This document shows, piece after piece, positions 36,609 through 43,936 of a stretch of DNA of 64,000 bases. Position numbers and translations under genes: made by a program. Source of the DNA: Cohnella sp. WQ 127256 (lineage in GTDB: Bacteria; Bacillota; Bacilli; Paenibacillales; Paenibacillaceae); NCBI RefSeq assembly GCF_024519285.1, contig NZ_JAMZCY010000002.1, forward strand, positions 124,001 to 188,000, in the 5' to 3' direction. The notes beneath the pieces were generated by a model that saw nothing but the letters and a program-made list of their open reading frames with translations, ran no database searches and was not told the origin of the DNA. Positions within the stretch are counted from its first letter, which is position 1. Each line of letters starts with the position of its first letter.

Positions 36609-36643
36609 AGGACCTCAATATGGGTTTATATATTGAGCGTCCT
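36609..36643 (+). promoter_or_regulatory. Intercistronic hairpin between SLH-NEAT gene and isdE-like gene
   Basis: AGGAC-CTCAATAT pairs with ATATTGAG-C-GTCCT around a short loop. No T run follows, so it is more likely an RNA processing or stability element than a full terminator. It would allow the very abundant surface protein mRNA to be uncoupled from the transporter mRNA. Confidence 0.55.
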
Positions 36644-36670
36644 CCTATGTATTTGTAGGAGGAATTAAGT

Positions 36671-37570
36671 ATGCCAACATGGAAATGGCCACAGTATCGG
36701 CTTTTACTATGTATCTTGGGATGCATAATGCTGATGACAGCATGTGGGGCTACGAAGCAATCAGAAGAGAGTCAAAGTAAGGGGAATAATAATGAGGTCG
36801 CAGCTCGTATCGTCTCTACAACGGTAGCGATCACGGAAATTTTGGATGCACTTGAATTGGATGCAGTAGGTATTCCAAGCACGAATAAAGAGCTGCCTAG
36901 CAGGTTTGATGGAGTGCCGGAGGTAGGAAATCCAATGAGCCCAGATATGGAGATCATACGTTCATTAATGCCGACACATGTACTTTCCGTTAGCACGTTA
37001 GAAGATGATTTGAAGGATGGCTTTGCCGCTGCCAAAATAGATGCTGGATTTCTAGATTTCACGAATTTGCAAAGCATGAAGCAGGAAATTCGCAGCCTTG
37101 GCGAACAATTTGATCGCAGCGAGCTGGCTGAGAAATTGATTGCTGATTATGATACCCAAATCGCCGAGCTTAAGCAGAGGGCAACGGGTGAAGCTCCGAA
37201 GGTTATGATTTTGATGGGAGTACCAGGTTCCTATTTGGTTGCTACGGATAACAGTTACATTGGCGATCTTGTTAAGCAACTAGGTGGCTTGAACATTGTT
37301 ACGGATTCTGATGTCGAGTATATTTCAGCGAATACAGAATATTTGCATCAAGGGGATGCTGATATTATTTTGCGTGCTGCTCACGGTATGCCTGAAGAGG
37401 TTATTGAAATGTTCGATAAGGAATTCAGATCAAACGATATTTGGAAGCACTTTAAAGCCGTGCAGAATGATCGCGTTTATGATCTGCCCGAGGAGCTGTT
37501 CGGTACGACTGGCAACATGGCAGTTGGAGAGGCCTTAGAGCTTCTGGCTGACGTGTTATATCCGAACTAA
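36671..37570 (+). CDS. isdE: Heme-binding lipoprotein of heme ABC transporter, IsdE-like
   Basis: Receives heme at the membrane and hands it to the permease. The 299-residue precursor has lipobox LMTAC (C25). The class III binding-protein fold carries the two IsdE heme ligands: M89 in VGNPMSPDME and H238 in LRAAHGMPEE, spaced as in Staphylococcus aureus IsdE (Met78, His229). Other recognisable parts are RIVSTTVAITEILDAL and LMGVPGSYLVATDNSYIGDL. AGGAGG lies directly upstream. The permease gene follows after 11 bases. Confidence 0.9.
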   Translation: MPTWKWPQYRLLLCILGCIMLMTACGATKQSEESQSKGNNNEVAARIVSTTVAITEILDALELDAVGIPSTNKELPSRFDGVPEVGNPMSPDMEIIRSLMPTHVLSVSTLEDDLKDGFAAAKIDAGFLDFTNLQSMKQEIRSLGEQFDRSELAEKLIADYDTQIAELKQRATGEAPKVMILMGVPGSYLVATDNSYIGDLVKQLGGLNIVTDSDVEYISANTEYLHQGDADIILRAAHGMPEEVIEMFDKEFRSNDIWKHFKAVQNDRVYDLPEELFGTTGNMAVGEALELLADVLYPN

Positions 37571-37581
37571 AGGAGATCAAG

Positions 37582-38559
37582 ATGAAGAAGTGGGTATCTT
37601 TTATTGTAGCCCTATGCCTGCTTATTGGTTTAGCTCTATATTCCATGTCAACGGGCAGTATACAAATAGGCTTTGGTGAGCTGGTTCACGGTTTAATAGT
37701 GGGCGATAATCCTCAAGTCGACGTTATTCGTGATTTAAGATTACCACGTATTTTTGTAGCCATGCTGAGTGGAGCAGCTTTAGCGGTATCAGGTGTGCTG
37801 CTTCAATCTGTGATGCGCAATCCTCTAGCGGATGCAGGTGTAATCGGTATTTCTGCTGGAGCCGGATTTGCTTCATTAATTGTTACAGCTGTATTCCCTG
37901 CATTATTTTTCTTTAATCCTCTCTTCTCCGTTATCGGCGGATTATTTGCATGTTTCCTAGTCTACTTATTTTCATGGAAGTCAGGCTTACAGCCGCTTCG
38001 TCTCCTATTGGTAGGGGTAGCGATTAACGCCATGTTTACAGGCTTTAACCAGGTTTTTAGCTCTTTCGGAAGCTCTAGTTCATCAGCCGGCCGCACTGCT
38101 ATCTCAACTTTTAATATGCAAACATGGCAAAATGTAGATATTCTACTGATCTATGTCGGAATAGCGTTGATCCTATCGGTCTTCCTAGCAACATGGTGCA
38201 ATATGCTTGCGCTACAAGATCGAACGGCAAGCAATCTGGGCCTGAATGTCATGCGCTCCCGAATTGTGATATCACTGATAGCTGTTATACTTGCCTCTGT
38301 AGCCACCGCTGTAGGGGGACTTATTGTTTTTGTCGGACTGCTTGTGCCACACATTGCCAGACAATTCGTGGGCTCCGATCATAGAATCTTAATTCCATTC
38401 AGCGCGGTTGGCGGCGCTGTGCTAATCTTGTTTGCAGATACGTTAGGGCGTACGATTATTGCTCCTATAGAGATTCCTGCTTCCGTTATCATGATGATCA
38501 TCGGTGGCCCGTTTTTAATTTTCATGCTGTTAAAGGGGGATCGCGTTTATGGACGTTAA
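37582..38559 (+). CDS. isdF: Heme ABC transporter permease, IsdF-like (FecCD family)
   Basis: A 325-residue permease of the BtuC/FecCD iron-siderophore/heme type with about nine or ten transmembrane helices. Hallmarks are LRLPRIFVAMLSGAALAVSG, LLQSVMRNPLADAGVIGISA, AVGGLIVFVGLLVPHIARQF and FADTLGRTIIAPIEIPASVI. AAGGAGA precedes the ATG. It overlaps the ATPase gene by 11 bases and sits between the IsdE-like lipoprotein and that ATPase, completing a three-part importer. Confidence 0.92.
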   Translation: MKKWVSFIVALCLLIGLALYSMSTGSIQIGFGELVHGLIVGDNPQVDVIRDLRLPRIFVAMLSGAALAVSGVLLQSVMRNPLADAGVIGISAGAGFASLIVTAVFPALFFFNPLFSVIGGLFACFLVYLFSWKSGLQPLRLLLVGVAINAMFTGFNQVFSSFGSSSSSAGRTAISTFNMQTWQNVDILLIYVGIALILSVFLATWCNMLALQDRTASNLGLNVMRSRIVISLIAVILASVATAVGGLIVFVGLLVPHIARQFVGSDHRILIPFSAVGGAVLILFADTLGRTIIAPIEIPASVIMMIIGGPFLIFMLLKGDRVYGR

Positions 38560-39331
38560 CAAGCTGCAATTTCAATATCACAATAGCGGACCGATTATTC
38601 GCGATCTATCCACTTCCATTACAGCAGGAAAGATAACAACCATCATTGGACCTAATGGAAGCGGCAAGTCTACCTTGCTAAGTCTTCTTGCTAAGAATCT
38701 GCAGCCTACAGCCGGTCAAATTGTTCTGAGTGGCCGTGATTTACAGCAGTTTACTCATAAGGAACTGGCTAGACAATTGGCGGTTGTCCATCAACAGAAT
38801 GAAGCTCCGATTGATTTAACTGTAGAAAAATTAGTTGAGTTTGGCCGTCTTCCTTATCGACATTTGTTCTCATCAGAGACCAAGGAGGATCATGAGGCAG
38901 TTGCTTGGGCGCTAGATTGTACCCAGCTTACTCCTTTAAGGAAGAGTAAGCTTGTTGAGCTTTCTGGTGGGCAAAGGCAGCGGGCCTGGATCGCGATGGC
39001 GCTAGCGCAGAAAACAAATCTATTGATCCTAGATGAGCCCACAACTTATTTGGATATCTATTATCAAATCGAGCTGCTAGAGCTTGTTCGCTCATTGAAT
39101 GAGAGGCTTGGTCTTACGATTGTGATGGTGCTGCATGATGTCAATCAGGCTGTACGTTATAGTGATGAAATAAAGGTCATGAAGCAAGGACAAGTATGGG
39201 CTGAGGGCGAGCCTAAGAAAATTATAAGCAGTGAGTTAATGCAGCTTGTTTATGATGTTCAAGCTGTCATACGCGAGGATGAGGAAGCTGGCTTTTATGT
39301 CGTACCTCTTGCTGCAAAGCTGGCGGATTGA
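38549..39331 (+). CDS. Heme/iron ABC transporter ATPase (FecE/FhuC type)
   Basis: A 260-residue ATPase energising the IsdF-like permease. It has Walker A GPNGSGKST, Q-loop AVVHQQNEAP, the FhuC-class segment TVEKLVEFGRLPYRHLF, signature LSGGQRQRAWI, Walker B LLILDEPTTYLD and switch histidine VLHDVNQA. In staphylococci the Isd system borrows a separate ATPase (FhuC); here the ATPase is encoded in the operon and overlaps the permease gene by 11 bases. It is the last gene before a long hairpin. Confidence 0.93.
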   Translation: MDVNKLQFQYHNSGPIIRDLSTSITAGKITTIIGPNGSGKSTLLSLLAKNLQPTAGQIVLSGRDLQQFTHKELARQLAVVHQQNEAPIDLTVEKLVEFGRLPYRHLFSSETKEDHEAVAWALDCTQLTPLRKSKLVELSGGQRQRAWIAMALAQKTNLLILDEPTTYLDIYYQIELLELVRSLNERLGLTIVMVLHDVNQAVRYSDEIKVMKQGQVWAEGEPKKIISSELMQLVYDVQAVIREDEEAGFYVVPLAAKLAD

Positions 39332-39362
39332 AGGATGGGATTTCATTTTTCATTAGAAAGCC

Positions 39363-39418
39363 AATAGATAAAGGCGAATTCTCATTCGAAGTTGAATGGA
39401 AATTCGCCTTTATCTATT
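39363..39418 (+). terminator. Long hairpin ending the heme operon
   Basis: AATAGATAAAGGCGAATT pairs perfectly with AATTCGCCTTTATCTATT, an 18-base stem with a 20-base loop. The T run after it is poor, but the position 31 bases after the last stop and the stem strength point to a terminator that may serve both strands. Confidence 0.7.
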
Positions 39419-39477
39419 TAGATGCGTTTCAGGCGATTTGGCTTTACTGAATCGCGTTATTCTTAATACGAAAACTC

Positions 39478-39624
39478 CTATTCCAAATCCGTGTATACAG
39501 AAATGAGAACAACGGCTGTATCATCATCTATATTCTTGACCAGATGCGGCGTGCAGGCATTCCAACTAAAGGAATCACCCTCCTTTAGCTCGACCGAGTT
39601 AATTGGAACATTTAATTGAAAAAT
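39478..39624 (-). pseudogene. C-terminal remnant of a cupin-domain (XRE-type) regulator
   Basis: On the minus strand a 48-codon piece is readable, ending at a TAG at 39478-39480: NSVELKEGDSFSWNACTPHL, then VKNIDDDTAVVLISVYTDLE. This is the end of a cupin domain as found at the C-terminus of XRE-family regulators. An in-frame TGA at 39625-39627 and no sensible start or helix-turn-helix upstream show that the rest is gone. It lies between the heme operon and the symporter operon, and may once have regulated one of them. Confidence 0.6.
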
Positions 39625-39659
39625 TCAAATAGGAATTGACTCGGAAATATTAAAGGTGG

Positions 39660-39765
39660 TAGTATGACGAAAGCATAGTTATTTAATGGGAATACTATGT
39701 TTTAATATGGTGTCAACTGGACAACCAGAGACAAAGACGATCCTTAGGGGAGAGTCTTTTTTTTT
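39660..39765 (+). promoter_or_regulatory. Structured leader with an intrinsic terminator before the symporter operon
   Basis: Several pairings occur in a row. TAGTAT / ATACTA and CATAGT / ACTATG overlap around 39660-39698. A CTGG-ACAA-CCAG hairpin lies at 39717-39728. A terminator-like stem AGAC-GA-TCC / GGGA-GA-GTCT is followed by nine T (39735-39765). The symporter ATG is 78 bases further on. An attenuator or riboswitch would fit, but I do not recognise a known riboswitch consensus. Confidence 0.4.
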
Positions 39766-39843
39766 GTTGCTGTAGGGACTATCTAATCTCTGCTGCTTCT
39801 CGAATTGTTGAGCACGATCATTCTACTGTGATGGAGGTAAACT

Positions 39844-41379
39844 ATGCTGCAAACTAATAACATTGAACCCTATATCGGATATGTTCTGATGGTAGGGTTA
39901 GGCCTAATTATGCTTTTCATTGCATTAGCCGTCCGTAAATCTCTTGTTCGCAACACGCACGATTTCATTATTGCAGATCGAAAAATTGGTCTCGGGTTCG
40001 GTGTGGGATCGGTCATTGCGGTGTGGACATGGGCTATGGCCGTTATGATGTCATCAGGACAGGCGTATACATGGGGGCTGTCAGGACTATTCTGGTTTAC
40101 TGTTCCTAATGGGATCGCAGTTATGGCGATGGTTCCTTTCGCAATTAAACTGAGGAAGGTGATTCCCAACGGCTATACAATTACGGGATTCATTCGTTCC
40201 CGATTTCAGAACCGACCAGCGCTTATTATTGCGATTATCGGGATGATTTTCGGTATTTTCCTTGAAATCATCATTAACCTGAAGGGGGCAGTGCTGCTCA
40301 TTCAGACGATTTTTGGTATTAAAGAAATTGTGGTACTTGCGATTGTCATTTTCATCGTCACGGTATACTCGTATTTTGGAGGAATATGGACATCTGCTAT
40401 CACAGCAACGATCAACACTTTGTTTATTACGGTGCCAGCTGCTGTCGTTACTTTGTATGTCCTATATAAGGTCGGTGGAGCAGGCTTTATTTTCGATACG
40501 ATTAAGAAACAGGATCCGGAGTTGCTATCGATCTTCCGCCCGGAGGCTGCGGCTGGATTCGGTATTACTTTGGCGCTGGGCCTGCTTGCCTCCACTGTGG
40601 CCGATCAGACCTTCTGGCAGAAGGTATGGGCGATCAAACCCAAATACGTTAAGCGTACTTTCATATGGGCTGGAGCCTGGTTCTATCCGATTCCGATTGC
40701 AATCGGGCTGCTCGGCCTGGTGGCGCTTGGTATTGGTCTAAACTTGGATGATATAGGTGGAGATGCAGCAGCTGTCGGGCCTTACTTGATCTCTCACTTA
40801 GGATTACCGCTGATTATTATCATCCTATACGTGTTGTTAGTGTTGAACGCTTGTTATTCGACAATCGATGGTGCCTTCTCTGCACTGTCATCACTAGTGG
40901 CGGTCGATATTGTCAAGCCACTGTGGCCCAACCTCGCGGAGAAACGATTGTTTGCCGTCACCAAGCTAAGTATCATTGCTTGCGCTTTCGTGGCTGGGTT
41001 GATTGTAATGTCCGGTGTGAATTTCGTCAGTCTCGTATTGACGACGTATGCGATCAAAACTTCGCTGCTTATTCCATTGGTACTCGCCATATTCTGGAGA
41101 CGCTTAACGAGCAAGGGATTTCTTTGGGGAATTGTACTAAGCATCGCGATCGGTTTGCCTATCCGGATCATCTATGATGAGCTGCTGGGAACGTTAGTTA
41201 TTTTCGGAATTAGCGCCGTCGTCCCAATTGTATGGAGTTTGATCTCTAAGGAGAAACCGTTTGACTTTTCTGTTCTGAGAAATACGGAGCAGTTAAGTGT
41301 CGCTGAAGCAGATCAGACAGTACCGAGTATCGTTGCTTCGACTACTGTTTCGAACAAATCGATTAGAGGGGAAGCGTGA
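39844..41379 (+). CDS. Sodium:solute symporter (SSS family)
   Basis: A 511-residue secondary transporter with about 13 transmembrane helices. Family features are the early NTHDFIIADRKIGLGFGVGS, the AVWTWAMAVMMSSGQAYTWG region of helix 2, and SYFGGIWTSAITATINTLFI. GGAGG lies just before the ATG. A 107-residue membrane protein gene overlaps its stop by four bases and a flavin monooxygenase gene follows, so the three look like one uptake-and-degradation operon for a small nitrogen- or sulfur-containing compound. The substrate is inference. Confidence 0.9.
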   Translation: MLQTNNIEPYIGYVLMVGLGLIMLFIALAVRKSLVRNTHDFIIADRKIGLGFGVGSVIAVWTWAMAVMMSSGQAYTWGLSGLFWFTVPNGIAVMAMVPFAIKLRKVIPNGYTITGFIRSRFQNRPALIIAIIGMIFGIFLEIIINLKGAVLLIQTIFGIKEIVVLAIVIFIVTVYSYFGGIWTSAITATINTLFITVPAAVVTLYVLYKVGGAGFIFDTIKKQDPELLSIFRPEAAAGFGITLALGLLASTVADQTFWQKVWAIKPKYVKRTFIWAGAWFYPIPIAIGLLGLVALGIGLNLDDIGGDAAAVGPYLISHLGLPLIIIILYVLLVLNACYSTIDGAFSALSSLVAVDIVKPLWPNLAEKRLFAVTKLSIIACAFVAGLIVMSGVNFVSLVLTTYAIKTSLLIPLVLAIFWRRLTSKGFLWGIVLSIAIGLPIRIIYDELLGTLVIFGISAVVPIVWSLISKEKPFDFSVLRNTEQLSVAEADQTVPSIVASTTVSNKSIRGEA

Positions 41380-41699
41380 TTAACATGGCATACGTAATCG
41401 TAGCTTCGATAATATCAGTCGTTGTAAGCCTCATCTACTTGGGGTATGTGTGGATATCCTTTCGGCAAGTGAAAAATAACAGGAAAACGGAACAATCAGA
41501 TATAAGCTCTGAGTCTTCCGAGTGGGAGTCCGAATCGTGGTTCAGCTGGAAAGCATTTATTAGCATCATCCTATCGAGTGTAATCCTCTTCTTCTTGGGG
41601 AAGTCAGCACAATTTTGGAATTTCGTACCTTTCATCGCAATTGGAACGGCAATCGCGGTCATCTTCGCCCTTGCAATTGATATTCGGAAGAAGGCTTAA
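41376..41699 (+). CDS. Small membrane protein coupled to the symporter
   Basis: A protein of 107 residues that I do not assign to a named family. It has one helix at the N-terminus (about 4-26), a charged linker with a Ser/Glu-rich stretch (about 36-55) and two closely spaced helices (about 58-76 and 80-100), so three spans. It starts at GTG 41376, overlapping the symporter stop, with GAGGGG just upstream. An in-frame ATG at 41385 is possible. Small membrane partners encoded next to SSS symporters are common; a helper role is inferred from the overlap. Confidence 0.72.
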   Translation: MINMAYVIVASIISVVVSLIYLGYVWISFRQVKNNRKTEQSDISSESSEWESESWFSWKAFISIILSSVILFFLGKSAQFWNFVPFIAIGTAIAVIFALAIDIRKKA

Positions 41700-41737
41700 G
41701 ATTAGATTGAGGATACCTAGAAGGGAAGTCATTATCA

Positions 41738-43066
41738 ATGAGCATACAGCCGCACAAGAAGCACGCACACTTACTCGGATTTATTCAACATGGGGTTAAT
41801 AGCCACGCGATTGGCATGTGGCGGCATCCCAAGGACAAAGTAAACTGGGATTGGAAGCTTCCAGAATACTGGCAGCATATGGCGCGCACGATGGAACGTG
41901 GCTTATTCGATGCCATGTTCATCGCCGACGAATTAGCGCCTTATAACACCTATCAAGGCAGTTCGGATGCATGTGTCAAATATGGGGTGCAGTGCCCGAC
42001 GCATGAGCCGTCTACGATTGTGCCAATTATTACAACCGCAACCGAAAGGCTTGGCGTAGGCGTGACGCTGTCGACTGCATTCGAGCATCCGTATTCGATG
42101 GCGCGTCGGCTCTCTAGCTTAGACCACCTCTCCGCAGGTCGAATTGCTTGGAACATCGTCAGCTCATACTCCAAGAGTGAATGGGATGCGTATGGTCAAG
42201 AGATGACGATGCGTACGGATCGCTATGATCGCATGGAAGAATACGTGGATCTGTGCTGTCAGCTATGGGATTCCTGGGAGCCTGATGCCATCGTTGCAGA
42301 TCAAGCCAGTGGAATATTTGCCGATCCAGACAAAGTAAAGGTGATAGATTACGACGGCAAATATTTTAAGAGTAAAGGCAGACATTTCTGCGCACCGTCC
42401 CCTCAGGGCCGCCCTGTGTTCTGGCAGGCGGGATCGTCTGAAAGAGGTCGGGACTTCGCGGCTCAATACTCCGAGGCGATATTCGCTGTTCACCCGAATG
42501 TAGAACGTATGAGGCAATATACCGACGATATTAACGTTCGTCTTGCGAAGTTTGGACGCCCGGAGAACTCCGTGGTCCGTATCTATGGCCTACAAACGGT
42601 CGTTGGATTGAGTCGCGGTGAGGCTGAGGAGAAATACGCACGTATCCAAGAAGGTATTCTTCCAGAAGCTGCCTTGGCTTGGATGTCTGGACACTTCGGA
42701 TTGGACTTCTCGCAATACAGTCCAGACGAGTATGTTCAGAATATTGAGGTTCCCGGCATTCAGGGACTATTCGAATCTGTTATATACGCCAAGGGTGGTG
42801 CTCCGGTTACAGTACGTGAGGCTGCACTTCATTATGCACAAGGTATGGGTATGCCAATCGCTGTAGGAACACCTGCAGATATCGCGGATCAAATGGAGCA
42901 TTACATGGACGAAGGTGGCGCAGATGGATTCATGCTGATTGCGACGAACACACCAGGCTGCTTCGAAGAGTTCGTTGATCTAGTCGTTCCAGAGCTACAG
43001 AGGAGAGGACGTTACCGTACATCCTATCCGGGTATTACCCTACGGGAGAATCTATTGAACGATTAA
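41738..43066 (+). CDS. FMN-dependent monooxygenase of the NtaA/SnaA/DszA class (LLM-like)
   Basis: A 442-residue flavin-dependent oxygenase that uses reduced FMN supplied by a separate reductase. It is recognised by HLLGFIQHGVNSHAIGMWRH, FDAMFIADELAPY, RLGVGVTLSTAFEHPYSMAR, RIAWNIVSSYSKSEWDAYGQ and FWQAGSSERGRDFAAQYSEA, all typical of nitrilotriacetate, alkane sulfonate or dibenzothiophene sulfone monooxygenases. It probably cleaves the compound brought in by the symporter encoded upstream. No flavin reductase gene is nearby. GAAGGGAAG precedes the ATG. Confidence 0.9.
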   Translation: MSIQPHKKHAHLLGFIQHGVNSHAIGMWRHPKDKVNWDWKLPEYWQHMARTMERGLFDAMFIADELAPYNTYQGSSDACVKYGVQCPTHEPSTIVPIITTATERLGVGVTLSTAFEHPYSMARRLSSLDHLSAGRIAWNIVSSYSKSEWDAYGQEMTMRTDRYDRMEEYVDLCCQLWDSWEPDAIVADQASGIFADPDKVKVIDYDGKYFKSKGRHFCAPSPQGRPVFWQAGSSERGRDFAAQYSEAIFAVHPNVERMRQYTDDINVRLAKFGRPENSVVRIYGLQTVVGLSRGEAEEKYARIQEGILPEAALAWMSGHFGLDFSQYSPDEYVQNIEVPGIQGLFESVIYAKGGAPVTVREAALHYAQGMGMPIAVGTPADIADQMEHYMDEGGADGFMLIATNTPGCFEEFVDLVVPELQRRGRYRTSYPGITLRENLLND

Positions 43067-43082
43067 TCCGTGGAATACAAAT

Positions 43083-43128
43083 GGGGGGCTACCCCAAGTC
43101 ATCTATTGATGATTTGGGATAGTCCCTA
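43083..43128. terminator. Bidirectional hairpin between convergent genes
   Basis: GGGGCTACCCCAAGTCATC pairs imperfectly with GATGATTTGGGATAGTCCC around TATT. It lies between the monooxygenase gene and the convergent response regulator gene. T runs are short on both sides. Confidence 0.6.
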
Positions 43129-43162
43129 TTACATTATCATTACCAAAAGAGGACATTGGGAC

Positions 43163-43936
43163 TTAATCAATTGATTCAAAACCATAGGCCCATAGATATC
43201 CTTTCGATTCCAGCAGAAGCGCATCCGGCCTATCCTTGGGTTCTATGATGATACTGTTGTTGGTGTTCATGATGTAACCATCATTTATTCGATCGATTAC
43301 GATTGGCACATCCAGCTCCATGAAAAGCTGCCGCATACGGTATATCGTATTATACAGATTTGAAAGCGCTCGTTTATCCTCTACATGAGTCCATATATCA
43401 TCTATGATTCTCCACTTTAAGCACAATTTATTTTCATGCAGCAGAAAATAGTAGAATAGCTCCTCCGTTATGCGAGTAGGCCATTTTGCGAGATGCGCTC
43501 CTTTCTTAACGTATGCTTCTCCATACAGCTGGACATAGAGTTCATTCTTAATGGTTTGCTTCTGTTTCTGACCATAATATTTCTGAAGGCGTTCATCTAA
43601 TTGCTTAACCGTATTGGGGGTCATCGGTTTCAAGATATAATCCAATGCTTGAACACGAAAGGCTTGCACTGCATATTGTTGGTGAGCTGTTGTGAAGATC
43701 ACGGGCACGTCAATACCGTTCTCCACTAATTTCTGAGCTAGCTGAAGTCCCGTCATTCTCGGCATTTCAATGTCGAGAATGAGTGCATCCAAATCTAGCT
43801 TCGGTATTTCCTGCAGCGCTTCGAATGGCGATTCGAAGCAGCCTAAAATTTGAAAGGGGCCGTAAGCTTCTAATAATCTGGCATGCAGTCCCAGAATCGG
43901 TTTTTCATCCTCTACGATGATTACTCTCCACATCAT
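43163..43936 (-). CDS. Response regulator with SARP/BTAD-type winged helix output
   Basis: A 257-residue regulator. The receiver (about 1-120) has E9-D10-E11, phospho-acceptor D55 (LILDIEMPRMTG), the switch threonine in FTTAHQ and lysine in YILKPMTP. The C-terminal part (about 140-235: WPTRITEELFYYFLLHENKL, IDDIWTHVEDKRALSNLYNT, then YRMRQLF) resembles the SARP-type winged helix found in a group of Firmicute response regulators. AAGGAGGG is six bases before the ATG. It overlaps the end of the large kinase gene by 32 bases and is its partner. The likely target is the divergent surface-protein gene at 47044, whose upstream region has direct repeats with an 11-base period. Confidence 0.85.
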   Translation of the reverse strand: MMWRVIIVEDEKPILGLHARLLEAYGPFQILGCFESPFEALQEIPKLDLDALILDIEMPRMTGLQLAQKLVENGIDVPVIFTTAHQQYAVQAFRVQALDYILKPMTPNTVKQLDERLQKYYGQKQKQTIKNELYVQLYGEAYVKKGAHLAKWPTRITEELFYYFLLHENKLCLKWRIIDDIWTHVEDKRALSNLYNTIYRMRQLFMELDVPIVIDRINDGYIMNTNNSIIIEPKDRPDALLLESKGYLWAYGFESID

